64,000 bases of DNA. Origin: Hyunsoonleella flava. Lineage in GTDB: Bacteria; Bacteroidota; Bacteroidia; Flavobacteriales; Flavobacteriaceae. Both the position numbers and the translations under genes were made by a program. Below are positions 16,460 through 24,931 of the stretch, piece after piece. Positions within the stretch are counted from its first letter, which is position 1; every line of letters starts with the position of its first letter. The notes beneath the pieces are model-generated. The model was not told the DNA's origin. It saw only the letters and a list, made by a program, of their open reading frames with translations, and did no database searches. The DNA lies in assembly GCF_004310325.1 (NCBI RefSeq), contig NZ_SIRT01000001.1, forward strand, positions 248,001-312,000, written 5' to 3'.

Positions 16460-17107
16460 TTATGAGGCTTTATAAGTTTTCCACTGTTTCTTTCGGTAAA
16501 CATCGAAGGTATCCATGTGCTCGTCCTGATTGATTACAACATCGGATTTTGCCAGTATTTTCAGCACAGTCCAATATAATATTTTCATATCGAGTGCTAA
16601 GCTAACGTTTTCTACATATTCTACATCTAATAAAAACCGCTCTTCCCATGCTAGGCTATTGCGGCCTTTTACTTGTGCCAACCCTGTAACTCCAGGTCTG
16701 ACTAAGTGTCTTTTTTTTTCAGTTTTATTGTAATAAGGAAGATAAAGAACTACAAGTGGCCTTGGTCCTACTAAGCTCATATCTCCTTTTATTACGTTGA
16801 GCAATTGCGGGATTTCATCTAAAGAGGTTTTTCGAATAAATGTTCCAAGTTTTGTAATTCGATTTGCTTGATTCTTAAGTTCACTTTCATTCTTGTTCGG
16901 ATCTTTCATAGTTTTAAATTTGATGATCTTAAAAATTGTTTCATCCTTTCCAGGACGCTCTTGCAAGAAGAATGGGGAACCTTTGAAATCAATCGATAAG
17001 ATTATTATCAAAAGGATAAAAAGTGGAGAGAATACTAAAAAGCCCAGAATTGAAACGGTAAGGTCACAAGGACGTTTTAAATAAGTAGCGTATATGTTTT
17101 TAGACAT
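16460..17107 (-). CDS. Initiating sugar transferase (PglC-like phosphoglycosyl transferase), copy 1
   Basis: Transfers a sugar 1-phosphate from a UDP-sugar to undecaprenyl phosphate at the inner membrane, the first step of repeat-unit assembly. 215 residues, a monotopic small PGT with one N-terminal re-entrant membrane helix (about 10-38), then FFLQERPGKDETIFKIIKFK, TKLGTFIRKTSLDEIPQLLN, the catalytic and phosphate motifs VIKGDMSLVGPRPL and the RPGVTGLAQVKGRN block. A second copy is encoded at 19240. Upstream lies a tandem TGTAAAGT repeat at 17253-17286. Confidence 0.93.
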   Translation of the reverse strand: MSKNIYATYLKRPCDLTVSILGFLVFSPLFILLIIILSIDFKGSPFFLQERPGKDETIFKIIKFKTMKDPNKNESELKNQANRITKLGTFIRKTSLDEIPQLLNVIKGDMSLVGPRPLVVLYLPYYNKTEKKRHLVRPGVTGLAQVKGRNSLAWEERFLLDVEYVENVSLALDMKILYWTVLKILAKSDVVINQDEHMDTFDVYRKKQWKTYKAS

Positions 17108-17252
17108 AGGGTAATCGATTTGGCAATAAATTAGCCTTAGTTATATATGCAAATAAAAATAAATAATTTAGCTATTACCAATTTAGCCGACAAAAAACCA
17201 ATTCGTAGGACATGTCACAACTATTAACTTACAGCTGATCTTTTCAGGTTTA

Positions 17253-17286
17253 TGTAAAGTGAATAATCGTCTTGTAAAGTAAATAA
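17253..17286. repeat. Two tandem 14-bp repeats TGTAAAGTrAATAA, 20-bp period
   Basis: TGTAAAGTGAATAA at 17253-17266 and TGTAAAGTAAATAA at 17273-17286 are spaced by two helical turns, about 150 bp upstream of the first sugar transferase. A related CTGTAAAGTGGG occurs near 19125, before the second copy. They may be binding sites. Confidence 0.35.
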
Positions 17287-17337
17287 CACGAATCTACCTA
17301 CAATAACGGAAATACTACCTATGCGCATCCTGTAGTC

Positions 17338-17353
17338 AAAAAGTCGACTTTTT
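17338..17353. terminator. Perfect 16-bp palindrome AAAAAGTCGACTTTTT after the aldo/keto reductase gene
   Basis: It lies 3 bp beyond the reductase stop on the minus strand. As RNA it would fold with a 4-nt TCGA loop and a weak 6-bp stem ending in U-run, so it is a possible terminator. Confidence 0.35.
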
Positions 17354-17355
17354 TC

Positions 17356-18207
17356 TTATATAACTACAGACCATTCAAAGTTGTCTGGGTCTGGCCCATA
17401 ACGATGGTTTCTATCCATATCATCAATAAATTTCATATCCGATTGTGATAGTTCAAAATCAAATATATTAGCATTGGAAATGATACGTTGTTTTTTAGAT
17501 GATTTAGGAATAGTTATCACTCCTTTCTGTAGATCGTATCTCAATACGATTTGAGCAATGCTCTTGTTATATTTATCCGCCAATTGTTTAAATTCTGGCA
17601 AGTCAAAAACTTTGCCTTGCATTAAAGGAGACCAAGCTTCATATTGTATTTTGTGTTGTTGACAGAAATCAATTAGGTCTTGTTGAACCAGAAAAGGATG
17701 AAATTCCATTTGGTTCACCATTGGGGTTATCTCTGCGATTTCCATTACATCTTCTAGTTGATGTCTTAAAAAATTACTAACTCCAATAGCACGAACTTTT
17801 TTCTGCTTATATAGTTCCTCTAAAGCAAGCCATGTATCAGTATATTTACCAACTACCGGCCAATGTACCAAGTAGAGGTCTAGATAGTCCAATTGTAATT
17901 GCTCTAAGCTCTTGTCAAAAGCTTTTATGGTCTTGTCATAGCCATGGTCACTATTCCATACTTTGCTAACCACAAAAACATCTTCTCTCGGTAAATTACT
18001 ATCCTTAATGCCTTGGCCAACTCCGCTTTCATTTCTGTAAATTGGCGCCGTATCTACATGTCTATATCCCGCCTCAAGGGCCCAGCGTACTGCATTAATT
18101 ACTTCTTCGCCATTATGAGACATGTATACGCCCAGACCCAGATAGGGCATTTCTACACCATTATTTAAAGTGAAAGTACCGGACAAATCAGAAATTTGAT
18201 GCTTCAT
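17356..18207 (-). CDS. Aldo/keto reductase
   Basis: NADPH-dependent reduction of an aldehyde or ketone; substrate unknown. 283 residues, a TIM barrel with the full catalytic tetrad: Asp52 and Tyr57 in HVDTAPIYRNE, Lys82 in VSKVW, His115 in LVHWP. The C-terminal cofactor block is TIPKSSKKQRIISNANIFDF. It resembles the 2,5-diketo-gluconate reductase group. It lies between the two sugar transferase genes and may be a general metabolic gene and not part of polysaccharide synthesis. Confidence 0.93.
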   Translation of the reverse strand: MKHQISDLSGTFTLNNGVEMPYLGLGVYMSHNGEEVINAVRWALEAGYRHVDTAPIYRNESGVGQGIKDSNLPREDVFVVSKVWNSDHGYDKTIKAFDKSLEQLQLDYLDLYLVHWPVVGKYTDTWLALEELYKQKKVRAIGVSNFLRHQLEDVMEIAEITPMVNQMEFHPFLVQQDLIDFCQQHKIQYEAWSPLMQGKVFDLPEFKQLADKYNKSIAQIVLRYDLQKGVITIPKSSKKQRIISNANIFDFELSQSDMKFIDDMDRNHRYGPDPDNFEWSVVI

Positions 18208-18591
18208 AATTATTTTTTCAATTTTATAAACCTACATTTAGAGTAAAGCATACTATATTTAATTAATAATAAAGCTGAAATGTTTTATTAGATTGTTAGT
18301 TTTAAAAAACGAAGATAATACTTCTTTGCTAATCCTGTATAAGTGTATTGACTATTTACACTTTCATGAAACTAGATTCTAGTTTGAAAATTAAATTTTT
18401 TAGAAATCGTAAGATTTTACACGAAAAACAGGAACGTAGTAACCCCTATAAATAGACTTTACGTCGAATATAAACCATTAGGTTCAGAACTTTTAAAATA
18501 ATATTCCTAGTTTTAAATCGTTTTGCTCAATGTTAAAGAACAAAATTTTATTGAACATTAAAAGAACTATATTTAATAAGAACAAGTTTAA
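18208..18591. other. Divergent intergenic region without a recognisable gene
   Basis: AT-rich spacer between the divergent aldo/keto reductase and NTF2-like genes. No credible ORF, RNA gene or clear consensus promoter was seen. The promoters of both genes must lie here. Confidence 0.45.
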
Positions 18592-19083
18592 ATGAAAGAA
18601 GAATATTTAAAAAAAGTACAATCTGTAGACGATTTAATAACATCATTTTACGCTTGTCTAGGTGGTGAACCTGGAGAACCAAGAGATTGGGAGTTCTTTA
18701 GATTCTTGTTTCATCCCCAAGCAAATAAAATTGGTTACGAAAAAGATATAAATGGCAATCTAAGGCCGCAGTTTATGTCTCCTAACGATTATGTTGAACG
18801 TATTGGGTATTGGTTTGATAATACTCGAAAAACTGCTTTTTACGAAAGAGAAATTGGAAGGGTGGTAGAGACTTATGGAAACATGGGGCATGCATTTAGC
18901 CATTGTGAAGCTTTCCACAGTAAGGAAGATATGGTAAACAACAAGCCTTATAAACAAGATATAAAAAGTATACAATTGGCTTACTACCAAGGTAGGTGGT
19001 GTATTATAAACATGTTTTGGCATGGTGTTTCACCAGAATTTCCTGTTCCTGATAGATATAAGAAATTCCAACAATTCCCTTAA
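18592..19083 (+). CDS. NTF2-like (SnoaL-type) protein
   Basis: 163 residues, soluble. The pattern of one N-terminal helix (VDDLITSFYACLGG), then WEFFRFLFHPQA and a run of beta-strands ending WCIINMFWHGVSPE is typical of a cone-shaped NTF2-like fold. Such proteins may be enzymes, isomerases or ligand carriers; no catalytic residues can be assigned. It is on the plus strand between the aldo/keto reductase (divergent) and the second sugar transferase. Confidence 0.75.
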   Translation: MKEEYLKKVQSVDDLITSFYACLGGEPGEPRDWEFFRFLFHPQANKIGYEKDINGNLRPQFMSPNDYVERIGYWFDNTRKTAFYEREIGRVVETYGNMGHAFSHCEAFHSKEDMVNNKPYKQDIKSIQLAYYQGRWCIINMFWHGVSPEFPVPDRYKKFQQFP

Positions 19084-19239
19084 ATCATTTATATAACTCA
19101 ATAAGCTTATGAGATGATTGAACTCTGTAAAGTGGGTTTATAACTTACACTGATTAATGTTGCTTTGATACAATTTAACCCGTTGATATTTTTAAGTTAT
19201 AAATTTATGCAGAGAGATTGCACAAACAAATAATGCATT

Positions 19240-19848
19240 ATGTATAAGAAGTTTTTTAAAAGATTTTTAGACTTTTCTATATCATTTGTGGCGTTGATTA
19301 TATTATCTCCGTTTATTATTGCCTTAATTATTGTATTGATGTTTGCCAATAAGGGTAGACCATTTTTTTTTCAAAAGAGACCTGGTAAGGATGCAAAGAT
19401 ATTCACTATTATAAAGTTTAAAACTATGAGAGATCCAAGAAAAAATGAAAGTGAATTGAGCAATCAAGAGCAGCGCATAACAAAAGTTGGTGCATTTATT
19501 AGAAAGACCTCCTTAGATGAACTGTTACAACTTGTTAATGTTCTAAAAGGGGATATGTCACTCATCGGCCCTAGGCCACTATTAATTGAATATCTTCCCT
19601 TATATAATCAAGAACAAGCAAGGAGGCATTTGGTAAAACCCGGTGTTACTGGATGGGCACAGGTTAATGGCCGCACAGCACTATCATGGGATGAAAAATT
19701 TGCTCATGACATATGGTATGTTGACAATCTGAACTTTAAAACCGATTTAGATATCTTGTTAAAAACTATTAGAAAAGTATTTAATAGAAATGCAATGGCC
19801 TCTATAGAGAACGCTTCTTTTGGACTGTGGGAAGGAAACTCTCAATAG
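19240..19848 (+). CDS. Initiating sugar transferase (PglC-like phosphoglycosyl transferase), copy 2
   Basis: 202 residues with the same build as the 16460 protein: an N-terminal re-entrant membrane helix, RPFFFQKRPGKDAKIFTIIK, RKTSLDELLQLVNVLKGDMS, LIGPRPLL and VKPGVTGWAQVNGRTALSWD. In most relatives the first block reads SLDELPQL; here the Pro is Leu, a small change next to the conserved helix. The C-terminus ends SFGLWEGNS. It probably initiates a different glycan from copy 1, or is a replaced allele. The catalytic Asp-Glu pair is intact. Confidence 0.93.
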   Translation: MYKKFFKRFLDFSISFVALIILSPFIIALIIVLMFANKGRPFFFQKRPGKDAKIFTIIKFKTMRDPRKNESELSNQEQRITKVGAFIRKTSLDELLQLVNVLKGDMSLIGPRPLLIEYLPLYNQEQARRHLVKPGVTGWAQVNGRTALSWDEKFAHDIWYVDNLNFKTDLDILLKTIRKVFNRNAMASIENASFGLWEGNSQ

Positions 19849-20017
19849 CTCTCCTTTCCGTAAAATTCATAACCCAACAGTAAAAAATGATTAAGTTTTA
19901 CCTGTCTTAAAGATAGAACGATATTTTTTTAATTATACAAGAAAAAAATTTTGAACCTAATAATAAATAATTAGATTTGGGCGGTAGCACAATTTAGAAC
20001 CAAGAAACTACACAGTT

Positions 20018-20764
20018 ATGAAGACAGTTATGATTTTAGGAGGAACCAAAGGTGTTGGGAACGAGGTGCTAAAATCCTGCTTAAAAAAGGGTTACAATGT
20101 GTCCTTCTGTGGCAGAAACCTGGATGAGGGTACTAAAATCATACAAACGTCGGAATCCGCAAATCGGCTATATTTTCATAAGATTGACTTGAATGACGTT
20201 CAGGACATCGAAGCTTATTACCTTCAAACCATAGAAAAATTTGGGAAAATTGATGCATTAATTTTGTATGCGGGCATAACACCCATTTCATCCATCATTG
20301 ATACGGAAGAGGATGTTTACGACAGTGTTTTTAATATTAACCTCAAAGCTGCGTTTTTTATGTTAAAGCACGTACTAAAATCTATGATGGCATCTAAAAC
20401 TGGTTCCATCATTTTCTTTGGATCTCCACATATGGATTATGGAGATATTGACAGGGCACCATATGCAATTACGAAAAATGCACTTTACGCACTATCAAAT
20501 CATATTGCACATCATTATGCTAAACATGGTATTAGATCAAATTACTTGGTAATGGGCTGGACCGACACAGAAGGGGAGCTCAAGCTAAGAGCCGAAGAAG
20601 GCATTAGTGGAGAGGAGTTAAACAAAATTGCAGGAGATATTATTCCCATGGGGCGTTTGTTAAACAAATTAGATCCATTACCAGCAATCATGCATTTAGT
20701 TTCTGATGAATCCGCTATGACAACTGGCTCATTGATACGAATAACTGGAGGACATTATATTTAA
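20018..20764 (+). CDS. Short-chain dehydrogenase/reductase
   Basis: 248 residues, cytoplasmic NAD(P)-dependent oxidoreductase. The cofactor motif GGTKGVGNE lies at 8-16; the catalytic residues are Ser136, Tyr149 and Lys153 (SPHMDYGDIDRAPYAITKNA). The C-terminal segment SLIRITGGHYI is typical of classical SDRs. Two further genes follow at 13 and 8 nt: a lactonase-like protein and a GT2, so this is a three-gene operon. The sugar substrate is not known. Confidence 0.9.
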   Translation: MKTVMILGGTKGVGNEVLKSCLKKGYNVSFCGRNLDEGTKIIQTSESANRLYFHKIDLNDVQDIEAYYLQTIEKFGKIDALILYAGITPISSIIDTEEDVYDSVFNINLKAAFFMLKHVLKSMMASKTGSIIFFGSPHMDYGDIDRAPYAITKNALYALSNHIAHHYAKHGIRSNYLVMGWTDTEGELKLRAEEGISGEELNKIAGDIIPMGRLLNKLDPLPAIMHLVSDESAMTTGSLIRITGGHYI

Positions 20765-20777
20765 CCAAACTGCACTT

Positions 20778-21593
20778 ATGAATCCGTCACTTATATGTCA
20801 TACCAATTCAGAATTGTTAGAAGGCCCTGTATTTGACCACAATGAGAATCTATTATATTTTGTATCTATTTTAAATGGCTTGGTTTTTTGCTACAACCCT
20901 TCAACTGGAGAGATTTTGAGTGTAAAATTGGATTCTCCTGTGAGCTGTGTCTTTTTGTTGGATAGGAAGAAAAGAATTATGGTAGCCTCTAAAAATGGTT
21001 TTTTTGAAATAGACTTTACTACATTGGAAAAACACTTTTCCTTTCAAATCGAGATAGGAGATTCTGTTAGATATAATGATGGTATTAAAGATCCAGAAGG
21101 AAGATTTATCATAGGAACGATGGGATACCCAGAGGTTAAGAATAATGTAGGGAAAGTCTTTTCATATTCAAACGGAGAATACAAGGTTATAATCGAGAAC
21201 ACAACTATTTCCAATGGATTGGCATTTTCACAAGATGGCCTAAATCTTTACTTTATTGATACCCCCACCAAGAAAGTGGCCAAATATGCTTATGATATGA
21301 AAACCGGTTGTGTTTTATTTGAGTCTTACGTGATCGAATTTAAAGGAGAAGGGAGTCCCGATGGTATGTGTATGGATAACGAGGGCATGCTATGGATTGC
21401 AGAATGGGGAGGAGGTCGTGTATCTCAATGGAACCCTAAAAGCGGCAAGAAAATAGATGAACGAAAATTGCCATGCCCAAACGTAACCTCTTGTTGTTTA
21501 GATAATAATTTAAACTTATATATAACAACTGCAAAGTCTTGTGATAAAGATGATGTTTACGGAGGTGGACTTTTTTATGTTGAATTAAATTAA
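20778..21593 (+). CDS. SMP-30/gluconolactonase family protein
   Basis: 271 residues, a six-bladed beta-propeller hydrolase. Metal-binding positions are recognisable: Glu in ELLEGPVFD, Asn in TTISNGLAFSQDG and Asp in GSPDGMCMDNEGML. Family members open sugar lactones (glucono- or xylonolactone). Paired with the SDR upstream, it looks like an oxidation-to-lactone then hydrolysis pair. That is unusual inside a polysaccharide locus and is an inference from gene order. Confidence 0.9.
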   Translation: MNPSLICHTNSELLEGPVFDHNENLLYFVSILNGLVFCYNPSTGEILSVKLDSPVSCVFLLDRKKRIMVASKNGFFEIDFTTLEKHFSFQIEIGDSVRYNDGIKDPEGRFIIGTMGYPEVKNNVGKVFSYSNGEYKVIIENTTISNGLAFSQDGLNLYFIDTPTKKVAKYAYDMKTGCVLFESYVIEFKGEGSPDGMCMDNEGMLWIAEWGGGRVSQWNPKSGKKIDERKLPCPNVTSCCLDNNLNLYITTAKSCDKDDVYGGGLFYVELN

Positions 21594-21601
21594 CAGTAAT
21601 T

Positions 21602-22825
21602 ATGAGTGAAGTTAGTATCAGTGTTATTGTTCCAGTATATAAGATAGAAGCCTATCTTCCCAAGTGTATAGAAAGTATTTTAGACCAATCATTCACTAAC
21701 TTTGAATTGATTTTGGTTGATAATGGTAGCCCAGACAATTGCCCTGAGATTTGTGATGAATATGCTAAAAAAGATGACCGGATTAAAGCAGTTCACAAAG
21801 CGCATGGGGAACTTTTAAGTGGTAGGAAAGAAGGGCTTAGGAATGCTAAAGGAAAGTATGTTGCTTATATTGATGGTGATGATTGGGTAGATAAGTTTTA
21901 TCTCGACATTTTATTCAAACTTGCCGAAGTTAACAATTCTGATCTCGTAGTAACAGGACATTTTAGGGAGTTTGATGGAAAAATTGAAACAATACGACCG
22001 CCTTACACAGGTGTTTTTGATGAAAACGACATTAAAAACTCTATACTTCCGAAAGCCATGTACAATGGTGCCTTTTGTGAACACGAAATATCTACCTATG
22101 TGTGGAGCAAGCTTTTTAAAAGAGAATTGCTAAACCAAATATTGTTTGAAGTTCCAGATGACATTGTAATGGGAGAAGATGCTGCTATTACCTATACCTA
22201 TTTGTCAATTTCAAAAAAGCTTACAATAAGTAGAATTCCACTTTACTACTACAGGCAACGGCACGATTCCATCTTAAAATCTATTAAAAACACGACCATT
22301 GAGTTTTACAGATTGGGGCTCTTAAAGAATTTTTTAGAGAAAAAGTTGAGTCCTTATCTCGATAAAGAAAACTTAGATACCCAGATACTTTATTACCTTT
22401 ACTCCCTGATTTTGGTTAGGTCTGGAGGGTTAATCCACGATGCCTCGGGAAATATTATTTTCAATCCTTTTTTAAAGGCAACAAAAAACTCAAAAGTTAT
22501 AGTATATAGTTCGGGTTCTTTTGGTCAGCACCTTTTATCATCGAATTACAAAAGCAATTTTTTCCAAATTGTTAAATGGATAGATATTGATTTCCATGAA
22601 ATGAGTATAGGCGACAATTTTGTTAATCCCTTTAGTTCTATTGTAAATACAGAATTTGACTTTTTTATAATTGCCACAATCAATCCTTCTGCATTTAAAT
22701 CGATAAAGGAAGAATTGGTGCTTATGGGAATAGACAGCAAAAAGGTAGTGCAAATTAATACGGATGAAAAAGAAATAAGGCAACTGTTTTCACAATTGGG
22801 CTTTGATAAAAACTTAAGGCAATAG
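21602..22825 (+). CDS. Glycosyltransferase family 2 with a C-terminal Rossmann-like domain
   Basis: 407 residues. The GT-A domain covers about residues 1-220: ISVIVPVYKIEAYLPKCIES, LVDNGSPDNCPEICDEYAKK and the metal-binding YIDGDDW. The C-terminal part (about 290-400) starts with KVIVYSSGSFGQHLL, a GxG nucleotide-binding-like beta-alpha turn, and has the look of the Rossmann-like tail seen in some capsule GT2 enzymes. It probably adds one sugar to the lipid-linked repeat unit at the cytoplasmic face. Third gene of the operon with the SDR and the lactonase. Confidence 0.88.
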   Translation: MSEVSISVIVPVYKIEAYLPKCIESILDQSFTNFELILVDNGSPDNCPEICDEYAKKDDRIKAVHKAHGELLSGRKEGLRNAKGKYVAYIDGDDWVDKFYLDILFKLAEVNNSDLVVTGHFREFDGKIETIRPPYTGVFDENDIKNSILPKAMYNGAFCEHEISTYVWSKLFKRELLNQILFEVPDDIVMGEDAAITYTYLSISKKLTISRIPLYYYRQRHDSILKSIKNTTIEFYRLGLLKNFLEKKLSPYLDKENLDTQILYYLYSLILVRSGGLIHDASGNIIFNPFLKATKNSKVIVYSSGSFGQHLLSSNYKSNFFQIVKWIDIDFHEMSIGDNFVNPFSSIVNTEFDFFIIATINPSAFKSIKEELVLMGIDSKKVVQINTDEKEIRQLFSQLGFDKNLRQ

Positions 22826-22972
22826 GTAACAGGTCTGTATTTGAATATTTAAAGAAGTGTAAACTCAACAAGGGCAATCGGGGGTACTTAAAAAAGCATA
22901 ATTTTTTCACATAGAAAGTTCATGATCCATTCATAAACAACAGAAGTTAAACGTGTGCGCACAACTACCAGA

Positions 22973-23860
22973 CTATACTACTGTTTGCTCTAAGGTAAGT
23001 AAAAGGCCCTCATCAAGAGTGTAAATAGGTTTCCATCCCCAAATGTTAAGTAAGTCAGGATTAGCTTTTGCTTCCATAATTTCGTTTTCCCGATAGGGCA
23101 AATTCCCAAATCTAAGGTCGGTTTCTTCATTTCCCGATACAGCCTTAAGGGTTTCCACAAAATAACGTAAGCTACAGGATGAGCCCGTACCCAAATCTGT
23201 TTGGGTATAAGGTGCTTTTAAATCGGCATATTTTTTTAAAGCCAATTCAATAGCAGTCACGACATCGCCCACATATATAAAGTCTCTCTTTTGCTCTCCA
23301 GGTGTCAAGTCTATAAAAGGGGTTTTTCCTTTTATGGCTTTTACCATACTACTAACAAATTTAGATTCGGCATCCCTAGGTCCATATGGGTGGTACAATG
23401 TAAAATCGATTACTTTACAAGTATCGGCTTTGTTGGCTATAAGTTTAAGCCATTGAGAACATTGTTTTTTTGACAGTGCATAATCTTGCAAATAATTATA
23501 GCCTTTACCTTGGGTAATAAAACTGCCAATATTGATAAATATCTTGGCGTTATATTTTTGGGACAGTTCCAGTAAGTGAATTGGTAAATCAACATTTACG
23601 TCAAGTAAACTTGGTACAGATTCACCGGTTCTTCCATATTTGGTTGCCGTATGAACAATTCCAATAGGCTGGTATTGTTCAAAAACTTCGTCTAAAGGCT
23701 CGTTAGTACTACAGAGTGTTATCTCCCCAACTTTTAAGCGTTTTAGGTTTTTAGGAGATCGCACCAAACCAATAACATTATAGGTTTTGGCCAATTGTAG
23801 AACTAAGTGATGTCCCAAAAACCCATCGGCTCCGGTTATAAAAAGGGATTGCTTCATCAT
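22973..23860 (-). CDS. NAD-dependent epimerase/reductase, CDP-sugar branch (RfbJ-like)
   Basis: 295 residues, extended SDR. NAD motif TGADGFLGHHL at 8-18, catalytic pair in YALSKKQ, and a Ser/Thr in INIGSFITQGKGYNY. It follows rfbG by 6 nt in a three-gene operon. In Salmonella the RfbJ reductase acts on a 4-keto-3,6-dideoxy intermediate; here no 3-dehydrase is present in the window, so it may reduce CDP-4-keto-6-deoxyglucose directly to a CDP-6-deoxyhexose. This is inferred from gene content. Confidence 0.85.
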   Translation of the reverse strand: MMKQSLFITGADGFLGHHLVLQLAKTYNVIGLVRSPKNLKRLKVGEITLCSTNEPLDEVFEQYQPIGIVHTATKYGRTGESVPSLLDVNVDLPIHLLELSQKYNAKIFINIGSFITQGKGYNYLQDYALSKKQCSQWLKLIANKADTCKVIDFTLYHPYGPRDAESKFVSSMVKAIKGKTPFIDLTPGEQKRDFIYVGDVVTAIELALKKYADLKAPYTQTDLGTGSSCSLRYFVETLKAVSGNEETDLRFGNLPYRENEIMEAKANPDLLNIWGWKPIYTLDEGLLLTLEQTVV

Positions 23861-23866
23861 ATTAGA

Positions 23867-24931
23867 TTAATGCAGAAAGAATTCTTCTATTTGTTTTTGG
23901 CAAAGTTCTAAGGCATTTTTTCCCTCAGAAAACGATTTATACCATGCCACAATTTGCGACACGGTTTTGTCCATGCCCCATTTGGGCTGCCACCCCAGTT
24001 CTTGTCTTGCAGTAGAAATATCTAAGCGTAATAAACCGGCTTCATGAAAAGTGTCACTACCTTCAACTCTGTATGATGCAGATTCACCCCAAGCCTTACA
24101 AACTTTATCGATTAGCGATTCAACTGTCCTGATATTGTCATCCTCTGGACCGAAATTATAACTTGATGCCAATGTGTTGCTTGTTGATAATTTCCAAATA
24201 AGATGTAGGTATCCACCTAAACAATCTAGGACGTGTTGCCACGGTCTAACGGCTTTTGGGCTTCTTATCACCACTTCCTCTCCAGACTGAATGGCCCTAA
24301 TAAAATCGGGAACCAATCTGTTTTCTGCCCAATCGCCTCCTCCTATAACATTTCCTGCTCTTCCCGTAGCCACGACAGTATTAGAATCAGCAAAAAAAGA
24401 ATCGCGATACGATTGTGTAGCCAATTCAGAACAAGCTTTACTATTGGAGTAGGGGTCATGACCTCCCAAAGTGTCTGTTTCACGATAGCCCCAAAGCCAT
24501 TCATTATTCTTATACACTTTATCAGTAGTAATGTTAAGGCAAACATCTATATTAGGCATTTTGCGAACTGTTTCGAGCAAATTCACCGTACCCATTACAT
24601 TTGTTCCGTAAGTGTAAACGGGATTCTTATATGACTCAATTACTAGTGGCTGAGCGGCCATATGGATTACTATATCTGGATTGGCACTTTCAATGGCATT
24701 CTGTAACTTAGAAAAATCTTGTATGTCTCCTATATAAGAATTCATCTTTTCGTCTAACCCAGCATAATCGAATAAGTTTTGTTCTTGATCGGGAGCAAGA
24801 GCATAACCCGTTACTTCGGCCCCAAGGGCTTGCAGTAAAAGTGTCATCCAAGAGCCTTTAAAACCAGTATGTCCGGTCAAAAAAACGCTTTTTCCTTTAT
24901 AAAAGCCATCATATGCTACCATGTTTTCCAT
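23867..24931 (-). CDS. rfbG: CDP-glucose 4,6-dehydratase
   Basis: 354 residues. Converts CDP-glucose to CDP-4-keto-6-deoxyglucose. The signature TGHTGFKGSWM with the unusual HTGFKG in place of GAGFIG is diagnostic of this enzyme. Further blocks are MAAQPLVIESYKNPVYTYGT, NITTDKVYKN and GHDPYSNSKACSELA with the catalytic YxxxK-type Tyr/Lys. It overlaps rfbF by 16 nt (24916-24931), so the two are translationally coupled. Confidence 0.97.
   Translation of the reverse strand: MENMVAYDGFYKGKSVFLTGHTGFKGSWMTLLLQALGAEVTGYALAPDQEQNLFDYAGLDEKMNSYIGDIQDFSKLQNAIESANPDIVIHMAAQPLVIESYKNPVYTYGTNVMGTVNLLETVRKMPNIDVCLNITTDKVYKNNEWLWGYRETDTLGGHDPYSNSKACSELATQSYRDSFFADSNTVVATGRAGNVIGGGDWAENRLVPDFIRAIQSGEEVVIRSPKAVRPWQHVLDCLGGYLHLIWKLSTSNTLASSYNFGPEDDNIRTVESLIDKVCKAWGESASYRVEGSDTFHEAGLLRLDISTARQELGWQPKWGMDKTVSQIVAWYKSFSEGKNALELCQKQIEEFFLH

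Noticed and set aside
16330-18470. TTTACGTC 8-mer shared by the gaps near 16350 and 18457
   Set aside because: Eight bases in AT-rich spacers are too short to separate from chance, and the contexts differ.
24233-24634. Plus-strand 133-codon ORF inside rfbG
   Set aside because: It is antisense to a clearly conserved enzyme and shows no motif; it is a shadow of the rfbG codon pattern.
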